Shown: piece after piece, positions 36,372 to 44,492 of the stretch
Numbering within the stretch: the stretch's first letter is position 1
Layout of the letters: each line of letters opens with the position of its first letter
NCBI GenBank assembly: GCA_018402445.1
Contig: JAGYIT010000014.1
Location: 114,238 to 178,237, forward strand
Direction: 5' to 3'
From: Akkermansiaceae bacterium
GTDB lineage: Bacteria; Verrucomicrobiota; Verrucomicrobiia; Verrucomicrobiales; Akkermansiaceae
Length of the DNA stretch: 64,000 bases
The notes under the pieces: generated by a model
What the model was told of the DNA's origin: nothing
The model's input: only the letters and a program-made list of their open reading frames with translations
The model's database searches: none
Program-made: the position numbers and the translations under genes

Positions 36372-37175
36372 TCACGCGCCGCCCTTGCCCAACTCCACGG
36401 ATCGCGCACGGGCGGCCATCACGGCATCGATCAGCGCCGAGCGGACATTCCTGCCCTCCAGTATGGAAAGCCCGGCGATGGTCGTGCCGCCGGGCGAGGC
36501 TACCATGTCCTTGAGCTTCGCGGGATGGTCGCCTGTTTGCAGCACCATCTCCGCCGCGCCGCTCACCGTCTGTGCGGCGAGCTTCACCGCGTCCGCCCGC
36601 GGAAGCCCGGCCATCACGCCGCCATCCGCCATCGCCTCGATCATCAGATAAACGTAGGCCGGCCCGCTCCCCGAAAGGCCCGTCACCGCATCCATCAGCC
36701 TCTCGGTCACTTTCACCGCCAGTCCCACGGATTCCAGCAGCGAGGCCACCGTCGCCTCGTCGCCCTCTACACAACGCCCGCCCACGCAATACGCCGCCGC
36801 CCCTTTCCCGACGAGCGCCGGCGTGTTCGGCATCGTGCGGATCACGCGCACCGATCCGGGCGTGCTTTTCTCCAGATCCGCGATCTTCACGCCCGCCACG
36901 ATGGAGATCAGCAGCTTGTCATCGCCCCGCTTGAAATCGGACAGCGCCGCGAGGCTGTCATGCGGCTTCGTGCACAGCAGGATCACGTCGCTCGCTTTGA
37001 TTACCTCGGCGATCTCGGAGGTCGTTCCCGCGCCGGTCATCTTCTTAAAATTTTCCATGGCCGCTGGGATCACATCCGTCCCGACCACATCGCCCGCTTT
37101 CACTACGCCGGAGGTAATCGCCCCCTGCACCAGCGCCGTCCCCATTTTTCCGCAACCGATTACACCTAACTTCAT
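36372..37175 (-). CDS. proC: Pyrroline-5-carboxylate reductase
   Basis: 267 residues. NAD(P)-binding N-terminus GVIGCGKMGTALV, and the family signature VTGLSGSGPAYVYLMIEA followed by ADAVKLAAQTVSGAAEM near the C-terminal half. It reduces pyrroline-5-carboxylate to proline, the last step in proline synthesis. Length is normal and the frame intact. It is a single gene in the minus direction, divergent from the TPR gene at 37258. Confidence 0.95.
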   Translation of the reverse strand: MKLGVIGCGKMGTALVQGAITSGVVKAGDVVGTDVIPAAMENFKKMTGAGTTSEIAEVIKASDVILLCTKPHDSLAALSDFKRGDDKLLISIVAGVKIADLEKSTPGSVRVIRTMPNTPALVGKGAAAYCVGGRCVEGDEATVASLLESVGLAVKVTERLMDAVTGLSGSGPAYVYLMIEAMADGGVMAGLPRADAVKLAAQTVSGAAEMVLQTGDHPAKLKDMVASPGGTTIAGLSILEGRNVRSALIDAVMAARARSVELGKGGA

Positions 37176-37257
37176 GCCGGGAAGCTAAGGCACATCCGGC
37201 AGGGGACGCGAGCGTCATTTTCCTTGGAAAAACAGGGAGCCGCCCCATCCTCACGAC

Positions 37258-38982
37258 ATGCTGAAGCCACTTGCGTTCCTCATCATTCTCGCAGGAATCC
37301 CCCTTTCCCACGGCCAGGAAAACGCCGCCGGGGAAATGCCCGCCGCCGCGATCCCGTCCGTCGCGGACTGTATCCCCGCACCGGTCTCAAAGCTCGGCCC
37401 GCCTGCCGTATTCACTTTCCACAAAGGCCTGGTCACCGCCGTCACCGCCGCGAACGACACCGCCCAAATCCACACCGTGCAAGGCCTCAACCACCTCCAC
37501 GGCGGCTGGGAATTCGAGGCCATGCGCCATTTCGCCGTCGCCATGAAAGAGGATCCGCGCTGCCTCATGGCGCACTGGGGCATGGTCATGGCCATGCTCG
37601 CCCCTTCCCCGGAAACCGACGTCCAACGCCTCGCCACCACCACCCGTTTGCTCGAACTCATCAACGCCGGCGAGGGCACCGAACTCGAGCGCGGCTTCGC
37701 CTATGGCCTAGTGAAATACATCGAGGAAGGCCCGGCGGGCGCCGCCGACGCCTTCCGCCGCGTCGCCGAAAAATTCCCCGGCGATCTTCAGGCGGAAATT
37801 TTCGCTGCCCTCTTCGGCCGCACCGGCTACAACATCCTCGGATTCGCTACTCCAAATCAGGAAACCGCCGAGGATCGCCTGATGAAACTCACCGTGCGCG
37901 CCCCGGAGGAAGCCCTCCCCCTCAACGCCCTCCTCCTCATCCGCGCAGAAGCGCCTGATCTCCGGCCCTCCCTCGAACTCGCCCGCCGCCTCTGCCAACT
38001 CGTTCCGGATTACGCGCCCTACTTCCACGTCCTAGGTCACTACGAGTGGCGCTGCGGCGAGCACTCCAAGGCCGCCGCCGCCTTCGCCCGCGCCGCCAGC
38101 CTCTACTCCATCTGGATGAGGGATAACGAGGCCACACCCGCCGATTGCCCGGGTTGGGTCCGCGCCGAATGCTACCGCGTTGTCGCCCTCGCATCCAAAG
38201 GCGACTTCGAAAACGCCCTCGCCTCCGCCGAAAAAATCGCCGCCATGACCGTTGATCCCGCCCGCCCCTCCGCCACCGGCACCCGCAGGCTACTCTGGGA
38301 CGCGCAAACCCTCCCCGCCCGCGTCCTCCTGCGCCGCGCCGCGCCCGGCGATTCCGCCAAGGCTCTCGCCGCCCTGCCCAAGCCCGAGGCGGGCGAGCCT
38401 TTCCGCGAAAAATCCCTCTCCTACTGGTGGGTCGATGGCCTCCGCATGACCCTCGAAGTCCAGCGCCTGCTCGACGCCGGGATGATCGACAAGGCCACCG
38501 AGACCATCTCCGCCCTCACCCTCCACGGCAAGGCCATGTCACAGCGCCAATCCATCGCCTCCGCCATCGGCGAGCAGACGGAATGGAGGTCTTCCTTCCA
38601 AATCCTCGAAATGCTCGCCTCCGAACTCAACGGCCGCCTCGCCCTCGCCGGTCCTCCTGCGGGTCACGGCTCCGCCTTCAACTGGTTCCGCGCCGCCGCC
38701 GACCGCCAGAAGCCCGCCGCCATGCTCAACCCGCCCTCCATCCTCACCCCCATGGCCATGCGGCTCGGGGACTATTTCACCGCCCGCAACCAGGGCCATA
38801 AAGCCGTCGATGCCTACATGGAAGCCCTCACCACCTTCCCAGGAGACACCGAAACGGAAACCCGCCTCGCCAAAGCCCGGGAACTCGCCGCCACCCAGCC
38901 GGAACCCGGAGTGGAACCGGAACTTCCCGGGGAGTCAGGATTCACACTCCCGCCAACAGCTCCCTCACCCTCCCCGCGATGA
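37258..38982 (+). CDS. Exported TPR-rich protein, function unknown
   Basis: 574 residues. Signal peptide about 1-20 (MLKPLAFLIILAGIPLSHGQ). A helical TPR-like solenoid covers most of the length, with the pattern EFEAMRHFAVAMKEDPRCLMAHWGMVMAM early. That HWGMVMAM-type block is shared by a family of exported bacterial TPR proteins. Its 3' end overlaps the convergent gene at 38942 by 41 bases. No enzymatic motif is seen. Confidence 0.7.
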   Translation: MLKPLAFLIILAGIPLSHGQENAAGEMPAAAIPSVADCIPAPVSKLGPPAVFTFHKGLVTAVTAANDTAQIHTVQGLNHLHGGWEFEAMRHFAVAMKEDPRCLMAHWGMVMAMLAPSPETDVQRLATTTRLLELINAGEGTELERGFAYGLVKYIEEGPAGAADAFRRVAEKFPGDLQAEIFAALFGRTGYNILGFATPNQETAEDRLMKLTVRAPEEALPLNALLLIRAEAPDLRPSLELARRLCQLVPDYAPYFHVLGHYEWRCGEHSKAAAAFARAASLYSIWMRDNEATPADCPGWVRAECYRVVALASKGDFENALASAEKIAAMTVDPARPSATGTRRLLWDAQTLPARVLLRRAAPGDSAKALAALPKPEAGEPFREKSLSYWWVDGLRMTLEVQRLLDAGMIDKATETISALTLHGKAMSQRQSIASAIGEQTEWRSSFQILEMLASELNGRLALAGPPAGHGSAFNWFRAAADRQKPAAMLNPPSILTPMAMRLGDYFTARNQGHKAVDAYMEALTTFPGDTETETRLAKARELAATQPEPGVEPELPGESGFTLPPTAPSPSPR

Positions 38983-39838
38983 TCTCCGCGAGGTTCGCCT
39001 CACCCTCTTCCTTAAGGAAATCGCAGTAGTTCGAGGCCACCGCCTCAAGGTCATCCGAGTAGGCCGCGCCCAGCGACTCAAAGCCCGCCAGCGCCTTCTC
39101 GAAGTGCCGCCGCGCCCACGCCCGGTCTCCCGTCTGCAACAGCGCGAGCGCCAGGTTGTTGTGTGATTGCGCCGTGTCCGGATGGTTCTCGCCGAAAATT
39201 TCCCGGCGCGTCTCCAGTGCCATCATGTGCATCTCCCGCGCCTGATCCAGGTAGCCCGCCGCTAAATACACCGCTCCGAGGTTATTGGAAACCGAGGCCG
39301 TCTCCTCATGCTTCTGGCCCACCTCCGCATGCATGATTTCCAGGGATTTCAGAAAATAATCTTCCGCTGCATCGAGATCGCCTCTCGCCTTTGCCATGAA
39401 GCCGAGATTGTTCGTGATCGCCGCCACATCCATCCGCAGCGGAGGCTCATGTTTTTCGAAAAATTCGACCGCCTTCCTCCACGCGTCCGTCGCTTTTTCT
39501 GGGCGCTCTTGCCCGTCATACGCCGCGCCTAGTAAGGCGTAGAGCCTCCCCACCTGCGCGCTTCGATCCGGCCGATTGTCAAGCTGGTCGATCGCGTGTT
39601 TCAAATCCTCCGCCGCCTCTACAAATTTTCCCAGCTCGAGCAAAAGATCCGCCCGCGTTTCCAACGAATTGGCAAAAGCATCAATTGTATCCAGATTCGG
39701 GCCGAGCTGCTGCTCGCACTTCTCAACCGCTGCGTTCGCCGCATGCAAAGCCTCATGCAGGTCTCCCTCCTCGCGAAGCGATTCGGTGCGATCCAGCATC
39801 ATCTGTATGAAATTAGCAGTGGCGGTGTCCATGAACAA
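38942..39838 (-). CDS. Cytoplasmic TPR protein (kinesin-light-chain-type repeats)
   Basis: 298 residues of tetratricopeptide repeats about 42 residues long, with the pattern NNLG(A/F)xYxAxGxxDxAxxxxxxALE and GENHPDTA, the form of TPR_10/TPR_12. No signal or membrane helix. The frame overlaps the preceding convergent gene by 41 bases at the 3' ends. A second ATG at 39832 is an equally possible start. It is probably a protein-protein interaction scaffold; partners are unknown. Confidence 0.8.
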   Translation of the reverse strand: MFMDTATANFIQMMLDRTESLREEGDLHEALHAANAAVEKCEQQLGPNLDTIDAFANSLETRADLLLELGKFVEAAEDLKHAIDQLDNRPDRSAQVGRLYALLGAAYDGQERPEKATDAWRKAVEFFEKHEPPLRMDVAAITNNLGFMAKARGDLDAAEDYFLKSLEIMHAEVGQKHEETASVSNNLGAVYLAAGYLDQAREMHMMALETRREIFGENHPDTAQSHNNLALALLQTGDRAWARRHFEKALAGFESLGAAYSDDLEAVASNYCDFLKEEGEANLAEIIAGRVRELLAGV

Positions 39839-39968
39839 TCAGAGAATGTATGCGCAATGGATATGCACGCTACACCGCCTTGGCGAGAGGAAATCTCAGG
39901 AACCCCTAATTCCCCGCTTTCCCCTAGCCATCCCGCCGATGGCTTGTCACGGAAGCCACCTTCGTCCC

Positions 39969-40499
39969 CTACCCTCCCAGCCGCTCCACGATCTCATTCC
40001 GCGCCCCCGGCAGCTTTCCGATGTGCCCGCGCAGAGCGTCCTCGCCACTGCCCGCGCCGGAGACGCCGAGGATCTCCGCGAGCTGCCTTTCGAAATGGCG
40101 CAGCGCCTTCAGAGTCGGCTCTTCGGTGTCGAGGTGGTCGAGGCCGCGGCAGAGGAGGTCGTGCAGGGGGGCATCGGCGTGGTGCGGCTCGACCGCGCCC
40201 TCGACGAGCTGGCAGAAATACCCGGCCAATAGGGTCGTCAGGTATTGGCGGCGCAAGCCCTGCCGCCAGTTCGAGATGGCGACCTCGCGGAGGATGTGCA
40301 ACTCGCCCTTCCGCGCCCGCGCGACGCCGATCTCGCCGGAGAAGAATAGATCCAATTTCCCCGCGAAGGCGCTTTTGGGCCTCAGCGCGCCTTTCGCCAC
40401 CGTTTTGACAAGACCCTCACCCTCCGTGAACCAGTGGACGATGAGGCTGGTGTCCGTCAGGCGGGTGGTGCGGATCAGGATGGCTTCGGTTTCGAACAC
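39969..40499 (-). CDS. recO: DNA repair protein RecO
   Basis: About 176 residues from a GTG at 40499 (VFETEAILIRTTRL). The frame opens 34 codons further, but those residues are not RecO-like and would cross into the divergent promoter. N-terminal OB-fold strands include LTDTSLIVHWFT and LDLFFSGEI, and a helical C-terminal domain carries LRRQYLTTLLAGYFCQLVE. RecO helps RecR load RecA and anneals single strands. It is shorter than E. coli RecO (242) and lacks a clear four-cysteine zinc site, which is common in this phylum. Confidence 0.82.
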   Translation of the reverse strand: MFETEAILIRTTRLTDTSLIVHWFTEGEGLVKTVAKGALRPKSAFAGKLDLFFSGEIGVARARKGELHILREVAISNWRQGLRRQYLTTLLAGYFCQLVEGAVEPHHADAPLHDLLCRGLDHLDTEEPTLKALRHFERQLAEILGVSGAGSGEDALRGHIGKLPGARNEIVERLGG

Positions 40500-40572
40500 G
40501 GGGTGTCTCGGAAGGAATTGAAGATTCGGCTTGATACGGGGCTTACGCTGCCCTAGCCACTGTCCAGCAACC

Positions 40573-40857
40573 ATGGGACAGCAATCAAACAAAATCATCA
40601 AACGCCGCCGCCGGGCGGATTATCTCAAGCGCAAACAGGAGCAGGCCAAACTCGGCGGACTTCTCCCCAAGGCAAAAGTCAAGAAGGCCGCGCCGAAGGA
40701 CGGCGACGAGAAAAAAACAGCTGCCGCCAAGGCTCCTGCGAAAAAAGCCGCCAAAAAAGCGCCGGCGAAAAAGGCCGCGAAAAAGGCTCCCGCCAAGAAA
40801 GCCGCGAAGGAAACCCCCGAGGAGACCCTCGCCAGCGAGGAAACCAGCGAGAGCTGA
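40573..40857 (+). CDS. Small lysine/alanine-rich basic protein (histone H1-like tail)
   Basis: 94 residues from ATG 40573. Residues 1-25 (MGQQSNKIIKRRRRADYLKR and on) form a highly basic helix. Residues 50-85 consist of KKAAKKAPAKKAA-type repeats as in eukaryotic H1 and bacterial H1-like proteins. An acidic tail (EETLASEETSES) ends the chain. Such tails bind nucleic acids non-specifically. It may be nucleoid-associated or ribosome-associated; the sequence alone cannot say. It has its own terminator and is divergent from recO. Confidence 0.8.
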   Translation: MGQQSNKIIKRRRRADYLKRKQEQAKLGGLLPKAKVKKAAPKDGDEKKTAAAKAPAKKAAKKAPAKKAAKKAPAKKAAKETPEETLASEETSES

Positions 40858-40895
40858 GATCCGCTCCCCAAACCGATCCCCAAACCGATCCCAAG

Positions 40896-40927
40896 CCGGA
40901 CTTCCCCAACAGGGAGTCCGGTTTTTT
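40896..40927 (+). terminator. Rho-independent terminator after the H1-like gene
   Basis: CCGGACTTCCC pairs with GGGAGTCCGG around an AACA-type loop and is followed by TTTTTT. Just before it lie two direct copies of CCCCAAACCGATC (about 40866-40892). Confidence 0.88.
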
Positions 40928-41017
40928 CGTGTCCGGACGTGGAGCTTGGATCCGTGAAAAAATCCCTGTGCAAGAAACAGGAAAGAACACTATCCTAAAC
41001 GCGTAATAGAAACCGTC

Positions 41018-42305
41018 ATGAATCCCATTTCAGAAAACACCGACCGCCGCAGCTTCCTCAAGACAGGTTCGCTGATCACCGCCGCCTCCATCCTGCCCGG
41101 CCTTGCGAAGGCACAAGGCGACGGCAAGGAAATCAGAGTTGCGCTCATCGGTTGCGGTGGACGCGGCACCGGAGCCGCCGCCCAATCGCTCAACTGCCCG
41201 GGCACCAAGCTGGTGGCCATGGCCGACGCCTTCGAGGACAACGTGGAGAAGGCCTACGAAACCCTGAAGAAGCAGTTCGGCGACCGCGTGGACGTGCCCA
41301 AGGAACGCCGCTTCCACGGCTTCGACGCCTTCAAGCAAGCCACCGACGCCGCGGATCTAGTACTGCTCTGCTCGACCCCCGGCTTCCGCCCGGCGCACTT
41401 CGAATACGCGGTGGAGAAGGGCAAGCACGCCTTTGTGGAGAAACCCATCGCAGTGGACGGCCCCGGCATCCGCAAGGTGATGGAAGCGGCGAAAGCGGCC
41501 GACGCGAAAAATCTCAAAGATCGTCTGCGGCCTCCAGCGGCATTACCAGAACAGCTACCTTGAGACGCTGGAGCAGGTGAAAAACGGCATGATCGGCGAC
41601 ATCACCAGCGCGCAGGTCTATTGGTCTAGCGGCGGCGTGTGGACACGCCCGCGCAAGGAGGGTATGACAGAGATGGAATACCAGATGCGGAATTGGTTCT
41701 ACTTCAACTGGCTCTGCGGCGACCACATCGTCGAGCAGCACGTCCACAACATCGATGTCGGCAACTGGTTCAAGGGCGAACACCCTGTCAAGGCGAACGG
41801 CATCGGCGGGCGCACCAAGCGCATCGGCAAGGACTGGGGCGAGATCTACGACCATCACTACGTCGAGTACACCTTCGCGGACGGCACGATCATGAACAGC
41901 CAGTGCAAGCACTGGAACGGCACCTGGTCCAAGGTCTCCGAAACCATCGTCGGCACCAAGGGTTCGGCATCGCCGGGTGTCATCAAGGATCTCTCGGGCA
42001 AGATCATCTGGCGTTTCCGCGGGCAGAACAACAACCCCTACCAGACCGAGCACGATGTGCTGGTGAAACACATCCACGAGGACAAGCCGATCAACGACGC
42101 CCACTTCACCGCCGAGGCCACCCTCAGCGGGATCATGGGTCGCATGGCCACCTACACCGGCCAGGAAATCACCTGGGAACAGGCGCTCAACTCGGATCTC
42201 GACACCATGCCGAAATCCCTCGCCTGGGACGCCGATCCCGGCCCGAAACCCGGCGCCGACGGCCTCTACCCGGCTCCCATCCCGGGTGAGACGAAGTCGG
42301 TTTGA
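41018..42305 (+). CDS. Gfo/Idh/MocA-family oxidoreductase, Tat-exported, one frame break
   Basis: About 429 residues after repair. A twin-arginine signal (DRRSFLKTGS, residues 9-18) indicates export in folded form. The Rossmann domain has VALIGCGGRGTGA; the EKPIAVDGPG motif contains the family catalytic Lys. The C-terminal half carries NWFYFNWLCGDHIVEQHVHN and KANGIGGR. The frame breaks in the A-run near 41516-41518: removing one A restores NLKIVCGLQRHYQNSY. The substrate is probably a sugar or inositol derivative. This exported family is highly expanded in Verrucomicrobiota and Planctomycetota. Confidence 0.88.
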
Positions 42306-42326
42306 GTTTTTGAGAAATCATCTCCG

Positions 42327-42362
42327 AAAAAGGCCATCGGTTCGTCCGATGGCCTTTTTTTC
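42327..42362. terminator. Bidirectional terminator between the Gfo/Idh gene and the FGE-like gene
   Basis: AAAAAGGCCATCGG and CCGATGGCCTTTTTT form a perfect hairpin with an A-run on one side and a T-run on the other, so it can serve both converging genes. It touches the stop codon of the FGE-like gene at 42361. Confidence 0.88.
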
Positions 42363-43470
42363 AGTTATCCTGATCCCCCGTGCCCGGGCCCATGTTCCAG
42401 GCCTTGTGCATTTCCTCGACGCTGGGGGTCTTGAGGGGGCGGATGACGCGGAAGCCGAGCCAGGAGGCGTTGGTGAAATACCAGATGGACTTGGGGTTCT
42501 GCGGATCCATGACCTTGAGTTCGGGGGAGGTTTTGCCGCGGGCGGCGGAGCGGAGGGCGTCCGCGTCGGCGTCCCAGTGGCCTCCCCGGAAAACGGTGGG
42601 GTAGCGGATGGGGGCGGGAATCCATGGGTTCACGGAGCCAGCCTGGATTTTCGCGTAGGCGTCGGGATGATATTGGTCGAGCACGAGTTCGGCGGCGTTG
42701 CCGTGCATGTCGTGGAGGCCCCAGGGGTTCGGCTTTTTCGCGCCGACCTTCTGGTATTCGAAGTCCGAGTTGTCGGCGAACCACGCGTATTCGGGGAGCT
42801 TGGCTGGGTCGTCGCCGAAGGAATAGGCGGTGGTGGTGCCGGCGCGGCAGGCGTATTCCCACTCCGCCTCGGTGGGCAGGCGGTAGAAATGGCCGGTCTG
42901 GGCGGAAAGCCATTCGCAGAACTTGTTGGCGGCGTGGTGGGTGATACCGACGGCTGGGTAGTCTTTCGAGTATCCGTCGCCCATCGAGAAATGCATGGGG
43001 ATGTAGGGCGGGGTGGGCTGGCTGACGGTGTCGATCAGCGTCTCGCCTTCCTTCACCTCGGGAGCCTCGAAGGTGGTCATGTCGGCATCACGGTTCAGGG
43101 TGCCGTCCTTGTTGCGGGATTTCCCGTTCTCCATGTAGGCGCGGTAAACGTCCCAGGTCGTTTCCACTTTCGCCATCCAGAACGGTTCGATGGCGATCTC
43201 CCTCTGCGGGCCTTCGTCCTGGCCGCGCTTCGGCTCGGTGTCCGGGGAGCCGATCTTGAATGTCCCGGCGGGGATGGGCAGCATCTCGATGGCACCGCCT
43301 TCGACGAGGGGCACAGCTTCCGTGTAGCCCTTCATTTCGGCGGGCGCGGGATCGGCTTTTTTGGAAATGATTTCGTGGATGGCCTTGGTGGTGGGGAGTA
43401 GCTGCGGGTTGGGCAGCTCTTCCGCGAGGCAAGGCGCGGCGATGAGGAGGAGGAGGGCTAGGGGTCTCAT
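42361..43470 (-). CDS. Exported FGE/SUMF1-fold protein lacking the catalytic cysteines
   Basis: 369 residues from MRPLALLLLIAAPCLAEE at 43470. After the signal peptide, a formylglycine-generating-enzyme (SUMF1) fold: VEMLPIPAGTFKIGS, then FYRLPTEAEWEYACRAG and NPWGLHDMHGNAAELVLDQY, and FRGGHWDADADALRSAARG. In active FGEs the stretch after RGG carries a cysteine pair that binds copper; here it reads HWDADADALRS without Cys. This suggests a binding rather than catalytic role. The gene converges with the Gfo/Idh gene. The fold call is firm, the activity is not. Confidence 0.85.
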   Translation of the reverse strand: MRPLALLLLIAAPCLAEELPNPQLLPTTKAIHEIISKKADPAPAEMKGYTEAVPLVEGGAIEMLPIPAGTFKIGSPDTEPKRGQDEGPQREIAIEPFWMAKVETTWDVYRAYMENGKSRNKDGTLNRDADMTTFEAPEVKEGETLIDTVSQPTPPYIPMHFSMGDGYSKDYPAVGITHHAANKFCEWLSAQTGHFYRLPTEAEWEYACRAGTTTAYSFGDDPAKLPEYAWFADNSDFEYQKVGAKKPNPWGLHDMHGNAAELVLDQYHPDAYAKIQAGSVNPWIPAPIRYPTVFRGGHWDADADALRSAARGKTSPELKVMDPQNPKSIWYFTNASWLGFRVIRPLKTPSVEEMHKAWNMGPGTGDQDN

Positions 43471-43500
43471 GGAAGTTTCAAAATTCAAAATTCAAATCTC
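43471..43500. repeat. AT-rich tandem repeat (AAAATTC)n upstream of the FGE-like gene
   Basis: Copies of the unit caaaattcaaaattcaaatctcaa occupy the leader between rph and the FGE-like start. It resembles the AT-rich tract at 4141 in style but with a different unit. Confidence 0.6.
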
Positions 43501-43525
43501 AAGTAAGAGAGTTGCTTACGGGCTA

Positions 43526-44314
43526 TCAGAGGGATTTTTTTCCGAAGGAGGAAACTAGGGAGGCGAAATCGACGGGCTCGGCCTTGTCGGCGTTGAGGAT
43601 GGCGATTTTCTGGAGGGAAAAGATTTCCGAGATACCTTTGCGGGAGAGTTCGAGCATCGCGGTCATCTGCTCGGTGGTGAACACCGCCTCCTCGCCGGAA
43701 CCCTGCACTTCCACGAACTCGAGCGCCTCGGTCATCACGATGTTGAAATCGACGGTCGCGGCCTTGTCCTCGGGGTAGTTGAGATCGAGCACGGGCACAC
43801 CCTGATAGACCCCGGCCGAGACGGCGGCGACGAGTTTCCGCAGCGGGAAATCCTTGAGCCGGCCATCCGCCAGCATGCGGTTGAAGGCGATCGCGGTGGC
43901 CACGCAAGCGCCGGTGACCGAGGCCGTGCGCGTGCCGCCGTCCGCCTGGAGGACGTCGCAATCGATCCAAAGCGTGCGCTGGCCGATCTTCTGGAGATCG
44001 ACCACGGCACGCAGAGAGCGGCCAATGAGGCGCTGGATCTCGGAGGAGCGCCCGTCGAGCTTGCCGCGCGAGATGTCGCGGTGTTTGCGGTCGTGGGTGG
44101 AGTAGGGGAGCATGGAATACTCCGCCGTGAGCCAGCCTCCGGAGACTTTCTGCGCCCGCATCCAGCCGGGAACGCCGTCCTCGACCGTGGCGGAGCAGAT
44201 CACGCGGGTATCGCCGAAGCAGACGAGGACGGAGCCAGTGGCGTTCGGGGCGACGTTGGGGTGGAAGGAAATGGGGCGGAGCTGGTCGCTGGCGCGGCTG
44301 TCAGGGCGTGTCAT
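43526..44314 (-). CDS. rph: Ribonuclease PH
   Basis: 262 residues from MTRPDSRASDQLRPISF at 44314; the open frame runs further up but without similarity. It is a phosphorolytic 3'-5' exoribonuclease trimming tRNA 3' ends. Family motifs: GSVLVCFGDTRVICSATVE, GWLTAEYSMLPYSTHDR, SSEIQRLIGRSLRAVVDL, DCDVLQADGGTRTASVTGA. Length is about 20 residues longer at the C-terminus than E. coli RNase PH. Confidence 0.95.
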   Translation of the reverse strand: MTRPDSRASDQLRPISFHPNVAPNATGSVLVCFGDTRVICSATVEDGVPGWMRAQKVSGGWLTAEYSMLPYSTHDRKHRDISRGKLDGRSSEIQRLIGRSLRAVVDLQKIGQRTLWIDCDVLQADGGTRTASVTGACVATAIAFNRMLADGRLKDFPLRKLVAAVSAGVYQGVPVLDLNYPEDKAATVDFNIVMTEALEFVEVQGSGEEAVFTTEQMTAMLELSRKGISEIFSLQKIAILNADKAEPVDFASLVSSFGKKSL

Positions 44315-44368
44315 GGGCGGGAGGGTGCACCTTGGGCGGGCGAAATCCAACGCCAAAATGGGGGCGGT

Positions 44369-44395
44369 AGGGACGATCCCGCCGTGGTCGTCCCT
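44369..44395. repeat. Palindromic stem-loop in the rph leader region
   Basis: AGGGACGA (44369-44376) and TCGTCCCT (44388-44395) form a perfect 8-bp stem around an 11-base loop. No T-run follows. It could be a REP-like dispersed palindrome or an RNA structure; only one copy was noticed in this window. The rest of 44315-44492 holds nothing recognisable. Confidence 0.4.
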
Positions 44396-44492
44396 GATTG
44401 GGAAGTCGATCCGGCGCATTCGTCGCAAAAAGCTCCGATTCATGATTGGAGGTTGAGGCGGATGGCGCGGGCGATTAAAGGGTGGGGCGAGA

